Shown: in pieces, positions 8,543 through 15,868 of the stretch
Layout of the letters: every line of letters starts with the position of its first letter
Position numbering within the stretch: position 1 is the stretch's first letter
NCBI GenBank assembly: GCA_003022655.1
Contig: PXSX01000021.1
Span: forward strand, 1-16,668
Direction of reading: 5' to 3'
Origin: Bacteroidetes bacterium QH_1_64_81
Lineage (GTDB): Bacteria; Bacteroidota; Rhodothermia; Rhodothermales; Salinibacteraceae
Length of the DNA: 16,668 nucleotides
The notes under the pieces: model-generated
The model's database searches: none
What the model saw: the letters and a program-made list of their open reading frames with translations, nothing else
What the model was told of the DNA's origin: nothing
Translations under genes and position numbers: made by a program

Positions 8543-9127
8543 ATGCCTGATGCCCGTCCGTTCGACGAGTGGTGCCGGCGCCTGAAGGCGTCGGACCGGT
8601 CGGCGTACGCCGAGGTCTTCGACGAAATGTACGAGCCGCTCTTCCGGTACGTCCGGTCGATCACGCATTCGCCGGAGGCCGCCCAGGACGTGACGCAGGA
8701 CGCGTTTATCCGGCTGTGGGAGGTGCGCGATTCGCTAAGCCTGAATCAGTCGCTGGAGGCCTATCTCTACCGCATCGCCCGCAACCGGGCCTACAATTAC
8801 GAGCGCAACCAGCGCACGCGGAGCGAGAAGGAGGCGGACGTGCGCGAGAAGACGCCCGCTCAGCCCGCTCCACCGACGCGGCCCGACGCGCAGGCCAGTG
8901 CCCAGCGGCTCGAAGACCGGCTCTGGCAGTGGATCGGCGAGCTCACCGAGCGGCAACGCGAGGCCCTCGTGCTGAGCCGCTTCGACGGCCTGAGTCACGA
9001 CGAAGTGGCGGAGGTGATGGACATCTCGCCGCGGACGGTGAACAACCACATCGTCCGGGCCCTGAAGCACCTGCGCGGGCGCATCGACGACTACGAACCC
9101 GACCTGCTGGATCGCGATGAGCACTGA
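8543..9127 (+). CDS. ECF-type RNA polymerase sigma factor (FecI/RpoE-like)
   Basis: The 194-residue protein has sigma region 2 (about 20-87; YEPLFRYVRSITHSPEAAQD and VTQDAFIRLWE), a Pro/Ala-rich linker and sigma region 4 (about 122-178; LTERQREALVLSRFDGLSHD and the helix-turn-helix EVAEVMDISPRTVNNHIVRA). It lacks regions 1 and 3, as ECF sigmas do. The ATG at 8543 is chosen because homology begins there; the frame is open further upstream only as hyuA overlap. The stop overlaps the anti-sigma start by 11 bases (ATG at 9117), which implies translational coupling. The trio sigma/FecR/STN-receptor is the Fec layout, so it probably transcribes the receptor gene. GGAAC at 8488-8492 resembles an ECF -35 box and might allow self-activation, but no -10 partner was assigned. 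Confidence 0.93.
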   Translation: MPDARPFDEWCRRLKASDRSAYAEVFDEMYEPLFRYVRSITHSPEAAQDVTQDAFIRLWEVRDSLSLNQSLEAYLYRIARNRAYNYERNQRTRSEKEADVREKTPAQPAPPTRPDAQASAQRLEDRLWQWIGELTERQREALVLSRFDGLSHDEVAEVMDISPRTVNNHIVRALKHLRGRIDDYEPDLLDRDEH

Positions 9128-10041
9128 TACACCTCACATGCCCGATGATCTTAAGGACCGGCTTCAGGACGAGCCGCCCGACACGCGCGCCGAGCTCGAG
9201 GCGGTGTGGGACCTGCTCGGCACCGCCGAGGCCACGGCGAGCACGGAGGCCGACCCCGATGCAGCGTGGGCGGCGACAGTGGCGGGTCGCCGCAGGACTG
9301 GCCCTGGCTGCGCTCGTGCTGGTGGGCGGGCTCTGGCTGTGGCGACAGCCCGTGACCGTAACGGTCCCTCCCGGCCAGCAGCGTACAGCCCCCCTGCCCG
9401 ACGGGTCGACCGCCGAGCTCAACAGCGGCACGACCCTCGCGCATCGACGGGACTTTCAAGCCTGGCCCCTGATCGACGCCGAGGAGCGCAGTGTTCGGCT
9501 CGACGGAGAGGCCTTCTTCGAGGTGGCGGACGGCGAACGGCCCTTTACGGTCCGGACTGCAAATGCCCAGGTGGTCGTCACCGGTACACGCTTCAACGTG
9601 CGGGCCCACAGCGGGGGCGACGCGCCCCCCCAAACGGAGGTGACAATGGTCGACGGTCGGGTTCGGGTATCGTCTCAGGAGCAACCGGACCAGGAGGTCG
9701 TGCTGTCGACGCCCGGGCAAGTGAGCCGCGTTGCGGATCCGGCCGACGGCCCCACTCCGCCGCAGTCCACCAGCGTCGAGCACGTGCTCGCCTGGCGCAA
9801 CGACGGCTTTGCGGCCCGGGCCCAGCCGCTCACGGCGGTGCTCCGCGACCTCGAGCGCCGATACGACGCGACCCTACACCTCCACGAGTCTGTGGACCGG
9901 CCCCGAACCCACGTTTCACTGTACTATCCAGAGTCGACAGACCTCGAAACCATTTTACACGACCTTTGTACAGCCCGCGATTTGAACTACCGACCCACGA
10001 GCCGGGGCTTCGAGATTTTTGCGGCGTCGGACACGCGGTAG
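9117..10041 (+). pseudogene. FecR-family anti-sigma factor gene with frame break near 9271
   Basis: The cytoplasmic N-terminus reads from 9117 (MSTDTPHMPDDLKDRLQ, then EAVWDLLGTAEA, ending near DPDAAWA). The rest is in another frame from about 9271: one membrane helix (VAAGLALAALVLVGGLWLW), the FecR periplasmic domain (PLPDGSTAELNSGTTL, EAFFEVADGERPFTV, VTGTRFNVRA, MVDGRVRV) and a C-terminal domain like those that meet the receptor's STN domain (VLRDLERRYDATL, stop 10041). The linker between cytosolic part and helix is shortened, with a loss of the form 3n+2 bases. Possible products are a 317-residue out-of-frame chimera ending at 10070, or a 260-residue protein from ATG 9259 with the helix and periplasmic part but no sigma-binding tail. 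FecR proteins hold or activate their sigma, so control of the sigma above is probably altered. Family assignment is firm; the size of the loss is unknown. Confidence 0.82.
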
Positions 10042-10116
10042 TCCTGTCCGGCCCGGTCCCCTCCCCGTAGGGTCCGCTCCCCGTCGGTCTTTTCCTGTCG
10101 TCGCGTTCCGGCCGTC

Positions 10117-12918
10117 ATGATCGATGCGTTGGGCTCATATCGAACGGTTGGGCTTCTGATCGTCCTGCTTCTCGGGGGCGTTGGGGAACGCGCGGTCGCC
10201 CAGTCGAGTGCGGGAGAGCCCACGTCCCTCGGCATCCAGGACGCTCCGCTGGGGCAGGCCCTGGAGCAGGCCGCCGCCGCGGCCAACATCAGTCTCGTGT
10301 ACGACGCGGGCCTCGTAGCGAACCGCCGGGCCTCCTGCATCACCCAGGATGCGGCGCCGGAGGCCTTGCTTCGGTGTCTGCTCAACGGGCACCCCATTGA
10401 CTACGTCCAGACGTCGAAGGGGACGTACATCCTCCGCCCGGCCGTCCGTCGGGCTCCTCGGAGGGGCCGACTGGCCGGAATCGTTCGGGGCGGACGAGAG
10501 GGCCGTCCGCTGTCGAACGCGCACGTCCGGCTGCCGGAGGCGCAAGCGTTTGCGGGAACCGTCACCGACTCGACGGGACAGTTTCGACTGACGGGCCTGT
10601 TGCCGGGCCCCCATACGGTCGTGGTGACCCACCTCGGCTATAATCGCCACGAGGCCACCGTCTACGTCCCGCCCAACGCCACGGCGCACCACGAGGCCGC
10701 GCTCGTCCCGTCCCCCATCGTGGCCGACTCGCTCGTCATCGACGCGGACCGGTACGGGGTGTCGTCGGCACAGAGCAGAGCGGACCGCGTGTCGGGAGGG
10801 TCGCTGCGGGAGGGAGGGGTCGCCGCAGTGCCCGACGTACTCGACGCCGCCGGTTCCCTTCTCGGCATCACCAGCTCGCCCCCCTACGCCGACCTTCACA
10901 TCCAGGGCGGGCCCACCGGGGGCCACACGCTGCGCCTCGACGGGGTGCCGGTGCGCAATCCGGCGAGTGCGGGGCGGCTTCTGGGCGCCTTCAGTCCGCT
11001 GGCGCTCGATGGCCTGACGGCCCGGAAGGCCGGGTTTGGGGCCCTGCACGGAAATGCCCTCTCCGGCACCCTCGAGTTGGACCACGACCTCTCGAACCGC
11101 GGCATCCAGTACGGCGCAATACGGATCGATCCGCGTAGTCTGGATGCGCGGCTGCAGGCAACGACGACGCTGGGTTCGACGCCCGTCACGGCCATGGTGA
11201 CCGGGCGCGTGAGCGTGTGGGACGTGTACCAGGACGTGGCCCTCACTGATCTCATTGACCGCTGGTCGACGCTCGATCCGGTCCTCGCGGCGGCGCAGAT
11301 GCCAACCGACACCTCCTTTGCCGACGGTTCGCTGGGGGCCCGCACGCAACCGAGCGCAGGCTTCTACGACCTGCACGGCGCCGCTCGCTTCGAGCTTGAC
11401 CCGGCCCGACAACTGTACGTCTCCGCCTACCATGGGGGCAGCCACCTCGGGGCCGACCTGGTGCTTGGAAAAAGCGTCCGGACTGTCCCGAATGAGGCCG
11501 AGAAGCCCGATTCTCCGCTCAGCGCGTCGACGTTTACGCTGCCGACTCACGACGAGTATTCGTGGTCGAATACGGCCGCACAGGTTCGCTATGAGACCCC
11601 CGTAACGTCCCGGACAACTGGCACCTTGCGGACCAGCGTGAGCCATTATCGAGGCGTGACCGACTCCGAGGTGGAGGCACCTCAGACCGCCCCGCTGTCC
11701 GAGCGTACACCGGCGATGGCCGCAGCCCAGCAGGCGGCGTACGGACAGGAAGGGGCGAACCAGGTGACAGAGGTGGACGTGGAGGGCCGGTTTGACGTTT
11801 CGCTGTCGGAGCGCATGGGGGTCGTGTGGACGGCCGGACTGAGGTATCAGGACAGCCGGTTTCGGATTGGCAATGCATTTGCGCCCCGCCTTCAGCACCA
11901 GACGGGCACGATGCGATTGCGGACCGCGGCCGAAGCGACGGTCGGGCTCGGGGCGCACGCGCAGGTGGAGGGCGGGCTTCGCCTGACGGGCCTTCCGGGC
12001 CGACGCACGGTCTTCGCGGAACCGCGAGCGGCCCTTCGCTACGATCGGCCGTTCGACGGGCTCGGCACGATCGGCCTCAACGTGCGCGGCGGCCTCTACC
12101 GGCAGTTTACGGCGCAGTTCGACCTGAGCCGGGACGGGGCCACGGCGGTCGTGCCCACGAGCCGGATCTGGCTTCCCCTTTCCGCCCCGCTCACGCCGCC
12201 CCGCACCTACCACCTCGCCGCCGATCTGACGTGGCAGCCGACCCCGCGGTGGCAGGTGAATCTGGAGGGGTATCGGAAGTGGCAGTCCCATCTCCTTGCC
12301 GTCGATTATTCCGCCCTTCGGGACCGTCCCGCGCAGCCGGAGGGGACCTCCGATCCCTCACAGTTCCTCGGGTCGAGCCGCGGGTTCTCGTACGGCGGCG
12401 GGATGCACGTCACGTACGAGGGGGACGCCCTCACCGGGTCGGCGCGATACGCCTACAGCCGGGCCCGCCGCACCTTCCCCGGCCGCTTCGACGGGCGGAT
12501 GACGCCGGTGCCCTGGTCGGAGCCGCACCGACTGTCCCTGACCACCGAGGTGCCCCTCGGGGCCGGCCTCGCGGTCGAGACGCAGGGGGAAGGCGTGTGG
12601 GGACGCACGTGGGGCTACCGCCGGGCCTACTACGCCTACCTGACGCCCCAGGACCTCGGGGAGGCGTGGGAACGGCTTCAACTGGACCGCCCCGGCATCC
12701 ATCGCCTGCCGCCCCGGTACCGACTCGATCTGGGCCTCAGCGTGCAGCACTCCTGGGCCGGGGTGGACGTGAAGGGCCGCCTCGGCGTCGCCAACGTGCT
12801 CGACCCACAGAACGTCGCCGACTGGGCCCTGGAGCCGCAGGAGGAGGGCTCAGTCTCGCGCTGGGCGCGCTCCCTGCCGGGCCGACGGGCCACGATCTCG
12901 GTCCGCATCCGCTACTGA
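10117..12918 (+). CDS. TonB-dependent outer-membrane receptor with STN signalling domain
   Basis: The 933-residue protein has a signal peptide (about 1-29, hydrophobic LLIVLLLGGVG, cleavage near AVA-QS) and an STN domain (about 36-108; APLGQALEQAAAAANISLVY) as in FecA-type transducers. A carboxypeptidase-regulatory-like beta-sandwich follows (about 116-185; GTVTDSTGQFRLTGLLPG), then the plug (about 210-330; DVLDAAGSLLGITSSPP, LHIQGGPTGGHTLRLDGVPV) and a long beta barrel ending in ..ISVRIRY with the terminal aromatic residue typical of outer-membrane proteins. It takes up a large or scarce substrate with TonB energy and signals through the FecR protein to the sigma factor encoded just before it. 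The ligand is unknown; GH97 downstream suggests a glycan, iron chelates being the alternative. The frame is intact. No SusD-like lipoprotein gene follows. Confidence 0.93.
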   Translation: MIDALGSYRTVGLLIVLLLGGVGERAVAQSSAGEPTSLGIQDAPLGQALEQAAAAANISLVYDAGLVANRRASCITQDAAPEALLRCLLNGHPIDYVQTSKGTYILRPAVRRAPRRGRLAGIVRGGREGRPLSNAHVRLPEAQAFAGTVTDSTGQFRLTGLLPGPHTVVVTHLGYNRHEATVYVPPNATAHHEAALVPSPIVADSLVIDADRYGVSSAQSRADRVSGGSLREGGVAAVPDVLDAAGSLLGITSSPPYADLHIQGGPTGGHTLRLDGVPVRNPASAGRLLGAFSPLALDGLTARKAGFGALHGNALSGTLELDHDLSNRGIQYGAIRIDPRSLDARLQATTTLGSTPVTAMVTGRVSVWDVYQDVALTDLIDRWSTLDPVLAAAQMPTDTSFADGSLGARTQPSAGFYDLHGAARFELDPARQLYVSAYHGGSHLGADLVLGKSVRTVPNEAEKPDSPLSASTFTLPTHDEYSWSNTAAQVRYETPVTSRTTGTLRTSVSHYRGVTDSEVEAPQTAPLSERTPAMAAAQQAAYGQEGANQVTEVDVEGRFDVSLSERMGVVWTAGLRYQDSRFRIGNAFAPRLQHQTGTMRLRTAAEATVGLGAHAQVEGGLRLTGLPGRRTVFAEPRAALRYDRPFDGLGTIGLNVRGGLYRQFTAQFDLSRDGATAVVPTSRIWLPLSAPLTPPRTYHLAADLTWQPTPRWQVNLEGYRKWQSHLLAVDYSALRDRPAQPEGTSDPSQFLGSSRGFSYGGGMHVTYEGDALTGSARYAYSRARRTFPGRFDGRMTPVPWSEPHRLSLTTEVPLGAGLAVETQGEGVWGRTWGYRRAYYAYLTPQDLGEAWERLQLDRPGIHRLPPRYRLDLGLSVQHSWAGVDVKGRLGVANVLDPQNVADWALEPQEEGSVSRWARSLPGRRATISVRIRY

Positions 12919-12968
12919 TTGGGACGGAAGGGGATCGTAGAGCGGCTTTTGCAGAGCATGGGCGCGGG

Positions 12969-12998
12969 GGACCTTATCAGGCGGGGTCCGTTTTCCTC
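12969..12998 (+). terminator. Possible terminator after the receptor gene
   Basis: GGACC (12969-12973) pairs with GGTCC (12985-12989), followed by GTTTTCC and, a little later, TGTTTTTG. The stem has only 5 bp with an 11-nt loop, so support is weak; the position 50 bases after the receptor stop and the T-rich tail favour it. Confidence 0.3.
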
Positions 12999-13318
12999 CC
13001 TGTTTTTGTTGTTCACACTTCGATTCCGAGCCACGGACGTCGCTTTCTCTCTTCCCGAAACCCCGGCCCGCCGTCTCGAAAAGTAGTGGCAAGACTTTTC
13101 TCGGGGGAGGGGGAGGCTCGAATTGGTTGTCGCTCAAGGGTGCCGCGACGGACCGCTCACGCTCGGAGAAATCCGGGCGCTGTTCGGCCATAAGACCCGT
13201 TTATCGACCACGTGGACCAAGCAGTCCTCGAAACCGGACAGGGGCCGCGGTAGTCATCGGACAGACTGCTCAGCGTTTAGGAGGCCGGTCCTCAGCCCGA
13301 CTAAACACCATGGACCGA

Positions 13319-13519
13319 TGAAGAGTCTGTTTGGCGGACGCTCTGTGGCCTGCGACTTCGTGGATCTCGTGCAAAATGGCTTCTGCATTCGCCCGGTAGC
13401 TCACCAGAGGCATGACCTCGCGGGGCTCGGCCCCCGCTACAGAGACTCATTTGAGCGCCATTTTGCAGCGTCGACCACTGTGTCTCAGCTGAACATCAAT
13501 CCACCAAACAGACTCTGAA
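13319..13519. mobile_element. MITE-like element, 193 bp, with TIRs and TGAA flanking repeats
   Basis: The ends GAGTCTGTTTGG (13323-13334) and CCAAACAGACTC (13504-13515) are perfect inverted repeats; extended to 15 bp (13323-13337 / 13501-13515) they match at 14 positions. Directly outside both ends stands TGAA (13319-13322 and 13516-13519), which looks like a 4-bp target duplication. Inside, further arms nest around the same centre: GACGCT/AGCGTC (13338-13343 / 13467-13472), TGCAAAATGGC/GCCATTTTGCA (13370-13380 / 13457-13467), GTAGC/GCTAC (13396-13400 / 13436-13440) and GCGGGG/CCCCGC (13420-13437). The single strand can therefore fold into a long branched hairpin. There is no transposase gene. 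Ends beginning GAG and a short duplication fit IS5-like families, but this is inference. It is a non-autonomous element or a structured RNA. Confidence 0.65.
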
Positions 13520-13704
13520 AGCTTGGACGTTGGCGGTCCATCCCCGAAAAGATCGGGCCTCCTCCCGCCGGGACCAAACCGAACAGGCGCTGACGTAGTC
13601 AACCGAGCAGGTTCGTCGAAGAAACGGACCAATCCTTGTGTGCGGTGCGTGACGGATCCGCCAGTTCGATTCGTCTTCTACCATTTCTATTTCCACCTGC
13701 ATCC

Positions 13705-15600
13705 ATGCATAGAGCCCTTGCCCATACTGCTCTGCTGTGGCTCGCGATAGGGCTATCGTCACCCCCAGTACTCGGTCAACCAGTAGAGCTGAAGAGTCCG
13801 AATGATGAAGTTGCCGCCAGGGTCACGGTAAACGACCAGAACAATCTACGACTTGCGATTCAGTATCGGGGCACGACCGTCGTCGAGCCTTCTTCGATAG
13901 GAGTGACCGCTGATGGACAAACGCTGGGACGGAGCGCGCAGTCGATAGAGGCCTCCGAGGCAGCCTTCCATACTCAAGAATATCCGACGCGTGGAGATCA
14001 TACCACGGCCACCGGCCGCTACCGTGGCCAAACCCTTCGGGTTCAGCGCGCAGGCGAAACCGACGACCAGCACGACACCTGGGCCATAGACCTCCGCGTT
14101 TACAACGATGGGGTGGCCTATCGATACCGCTTCCCGCCGCTTGGGTCCATTCCCGTTGGACGGCGGGAGGCCACGTGGCATACCGTTCATGGAGAGGCGT
14201 CGGCGTGGACCCTTCCGGAAAATAGCGACGTGTGGTACCAGACCGACGTGCACAACTACGAGGGCCTCTGGCGAAGCGCACCCGCGGACTCGGTGGGTGC
14301 TGATCTCGGGCCTCCGATCGTCGCGGAGCTGCCGAGCGGTGGCTACGCCCTCATCTCGGAGGCCAACTCGTACGGCTACAGCGGGATGACGCTGTCGAGC
14401 ACGACAGGAAGTCGGACTTTTCGGGCAACCTTCCTCGACGATTCGACGTGGACCATTGCGGGAGGCAATTCCGCTCCGTGGCGGTTTGTGATGCTCAGCG
14501 ACGACTTGGATGGACTAGTCAACAGTGACTTGGTGACGAACTTAAATCCGCCGCCCGACACGTCTTTGTTCCCGAAAGGACATCGAACAGAGTGGGTCAC
14601 CCCCGGTCGGTCAGTTTGGCGCTGGTGGTCGCGGGGGACGGGGACACCTGCGCAGGAGCGACAGTACATTGACTACGCCGCGCGCCTCGGCTTCGAGTAT
14701 ACACTGATCGACGTGGACTGGGAGGGGTGGGACAACAAGTGGAAGACGATGAAAGAGCTCGTAGAGTACGGCCGCGAGCGTGGGGTGGGGGTGTGGCTTT
14801 GGAAGTCGTGGAGCACCGGCCCGCTCCGGCTCACGGACCCTGCCCAGCGACAACAGTTTTTCGCGAAGGTGTCCGAGACGGGGGCCGTCGGGGTCAAGAT
14901 CGATTACATGAATAGCGAGTCGCAAGACCGACTGCGGTTCTACCAGCGCGTGCTGGTGGACGCGGCCCGCCAAGGACTGATGATCAATTTCCATGGGGCA
15001 AACAAGTCCGATGGAAGCTCTCGTACCTACCCGAACGAGATGACACGCGAGGGCCTGGCCGGGTTGGAAAAAAGTCCTGTGCCCCCGAGTCACAATGTGG
15101 CTCTCCCCTTCACGCGGGGGGCCATTGGGCCTATAGACTACACGCCCGTTACGTTTGACTCTACGCAGCTGGGAAGCACGACTTTTGCTCACCAGTTGGC
15201 CACGGCGTACGCTTTTACCTCGCCGGTGACGAACTGGGCGGACCATCCTCCGCGGTACTTCCGCGCCGAGAAGGCTCTTGATTTCATCAAAGCCACGCCG
15301 GCCACGTGGGACCAGACGGTGATACTGCCGGTCAGTGAGATTGGCGAGCTCGCAGTTGTTGCCCGACGCAAGGGAAACGTTTGGTTTCTGGCCGTTCTGA
15401 ACGGCCAGGAAAAGCCCCGCACACTGGAACCCCTATCGCTTGGGTTTCTCGGAGAGGGGACCTACGAGTTGGTAACGCTGTCGGACAAGACTCGGACGTT
15501 TATGCGACGGAGTCGGCACAAGGGGGTGAGTCAAAATGGTACCATTGAGGTATCTTTGCTTTCAGGAGGAGGGTTTGTTGGATGGTTTCAACCGAAATAG
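13705..15600 (+). CDS. Secreted GH97 glycoside hydrolase (probable retaining, alpha-galactosidase-like)
   Basis: The 631-residue protein has a signal peptide (residues 1-24, ..VLG-QP, no lipobox Cys) that supports the ATG at 13705 over an upstream GTG at 13636. It has the GH97 order: N-terminal beta-sandwich (PVELKSPNDEVAARV), (beta/alpha)8 catalytic domain (FEYTLIDVDWEGW, GVGVWLWKSW, GAVGVKIDYMNSE, LMINFHGANK, YPNEMTREGLAGLE, LPFTRGAIGPIDYTP) and C-terminal sandwich (VWFLAVLNGQEKPRTLEP). Asp400 in VKIDYM is where retaining GH97 enzymes carry the nucleophile; inverting SusB-type members lack it. Glu449 in TREG is the likely acid/base. It would act in the periplasm on alpha-linked galactosides or similar sugars. 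GC is lower in places (29 of 60 at 13801) than in hyuA, which may mark a different history. Family is secure; substrate is inference. Confidence 0.93.
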   Translation: MHRALAHTALLWLAIGLSSPPVLGQPVELKSPNDEVAARVTVNDQNNLRLAIQYRGTTVVEPSSIGVTADGQTLGRSAQSIEASEAAFHTQEYPTRGDHTTATGRYRGQTLRVQRAGETDDQHDTWAIDLRVYNDGVAYRYRFPPLGSIPVGRREATWHTVHGEASAWTLPENSDVWYQTDVHNYEGLWRSAPADSVGADLGPPIVAELPSGGYALISEANSYGYSGMTLSSTTGSRTFRATFLDDSTWTIAGGNSAPWRFVMLSDDLDGLVNSDLVTNLNPPPDTSLFPKGHRTEWVTPGRSVWRWWSRGTGTPAQERQYIDYAARLGFEYTLIDVDWEGWDNKWKTMKELVEYGRERGVGVWLWKSWSTGPLRLTDPAQRQQFFAKVSETGAVGVKIDYMNSESQDRLRFYQRVLVDAARQGLMINFHGANKSDGSSRTYPNEMTREGLAGLEKSPVPPSHNVALPFTRGAIGPIDYTPVTFDSTQLGSTTFAHQLATAYAFTSPVTNWADHPPRYFRAEKALDFIKATPATWDQTVILPVSEIGELAVVARRKGNVWFLAVLNGQEKPRTLEPLSLGFLGEGTYELVTLSDKTRTFMRRSRHKGVSQNGTIEVSLLSGGGFVGWFQPK

Positions 15601-15868
15601 GGCATAGAAGAGTGGCAGGGGCGCTTCACGTCGTCGATGCAGCCGTTCGAATAGCGGCGCTTCTCCCGCCCCGTAAAGGGGTGAGCGTTGCGGCTTTGCT
15701 CGCACTCTACTCAATACTGTTAGGTGTTGGCTGGCCCCCGTGTTTTCAGAACCACTTCAGGGAAGACTTGGATTTCCTGGTTCCCGGTGGTACGCTCAGG
15801 GAGAGCCGTCGTGAAGCTTCAATTCGCGCGCGGTGCTCCACAGTCGCTTCCGCATCGCTTCCTCCCCC

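Larger units (their letters stand above)
12919..13704. other. 786-bp gene-free stretch between receptor and GH97 genes
   Basis: No open frame here resembles a known protein. The longest ones (13123-13518 on +, 12850-13191 on -) have no recognisable motif, and the first runs through the MITE-like element. Visible structure: a candidate terminator near 12969-12998, a 7-bp hairpin GAAAAGT / ACTTTTC (13078-13100), the inverted-repeat element at 13319-13519, and 185 bases from there to the GH97 start that should contain its promoter. Clear promoter boxes were not found. Confidence 0.6.

Noticed and set aside
10135..12291. 718-codon open frame on the minus strand opposite the TonB receptor gene
   Set aside because: It lies inside a clearly conserved gene, has low-complexity Arg/Gly/Pro-rich sequence and no recognisable motif; high GC makes such long antisense frames common.
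11826..13193. 455-codon plus-strand frame overlapping the end of the receptor gene
   Set aside because: The overlapped receptor frame is conserved to its terminal aromatic residue; this frame is Arg/Pro/Gly-rich noise.
13123..13518. 131-codon plus-strand frame in the gap before the GH97 gene
   Set aside because: No similarity to a known protein, runs through the inverted-repeat element and ends in its right end; treated as chance.
13636..13704. Upstream GTG start for the GH97 gene
   Set aside because: It would put 23 extra residues in front of a perfect signal peptide that begins at ATG 13705.
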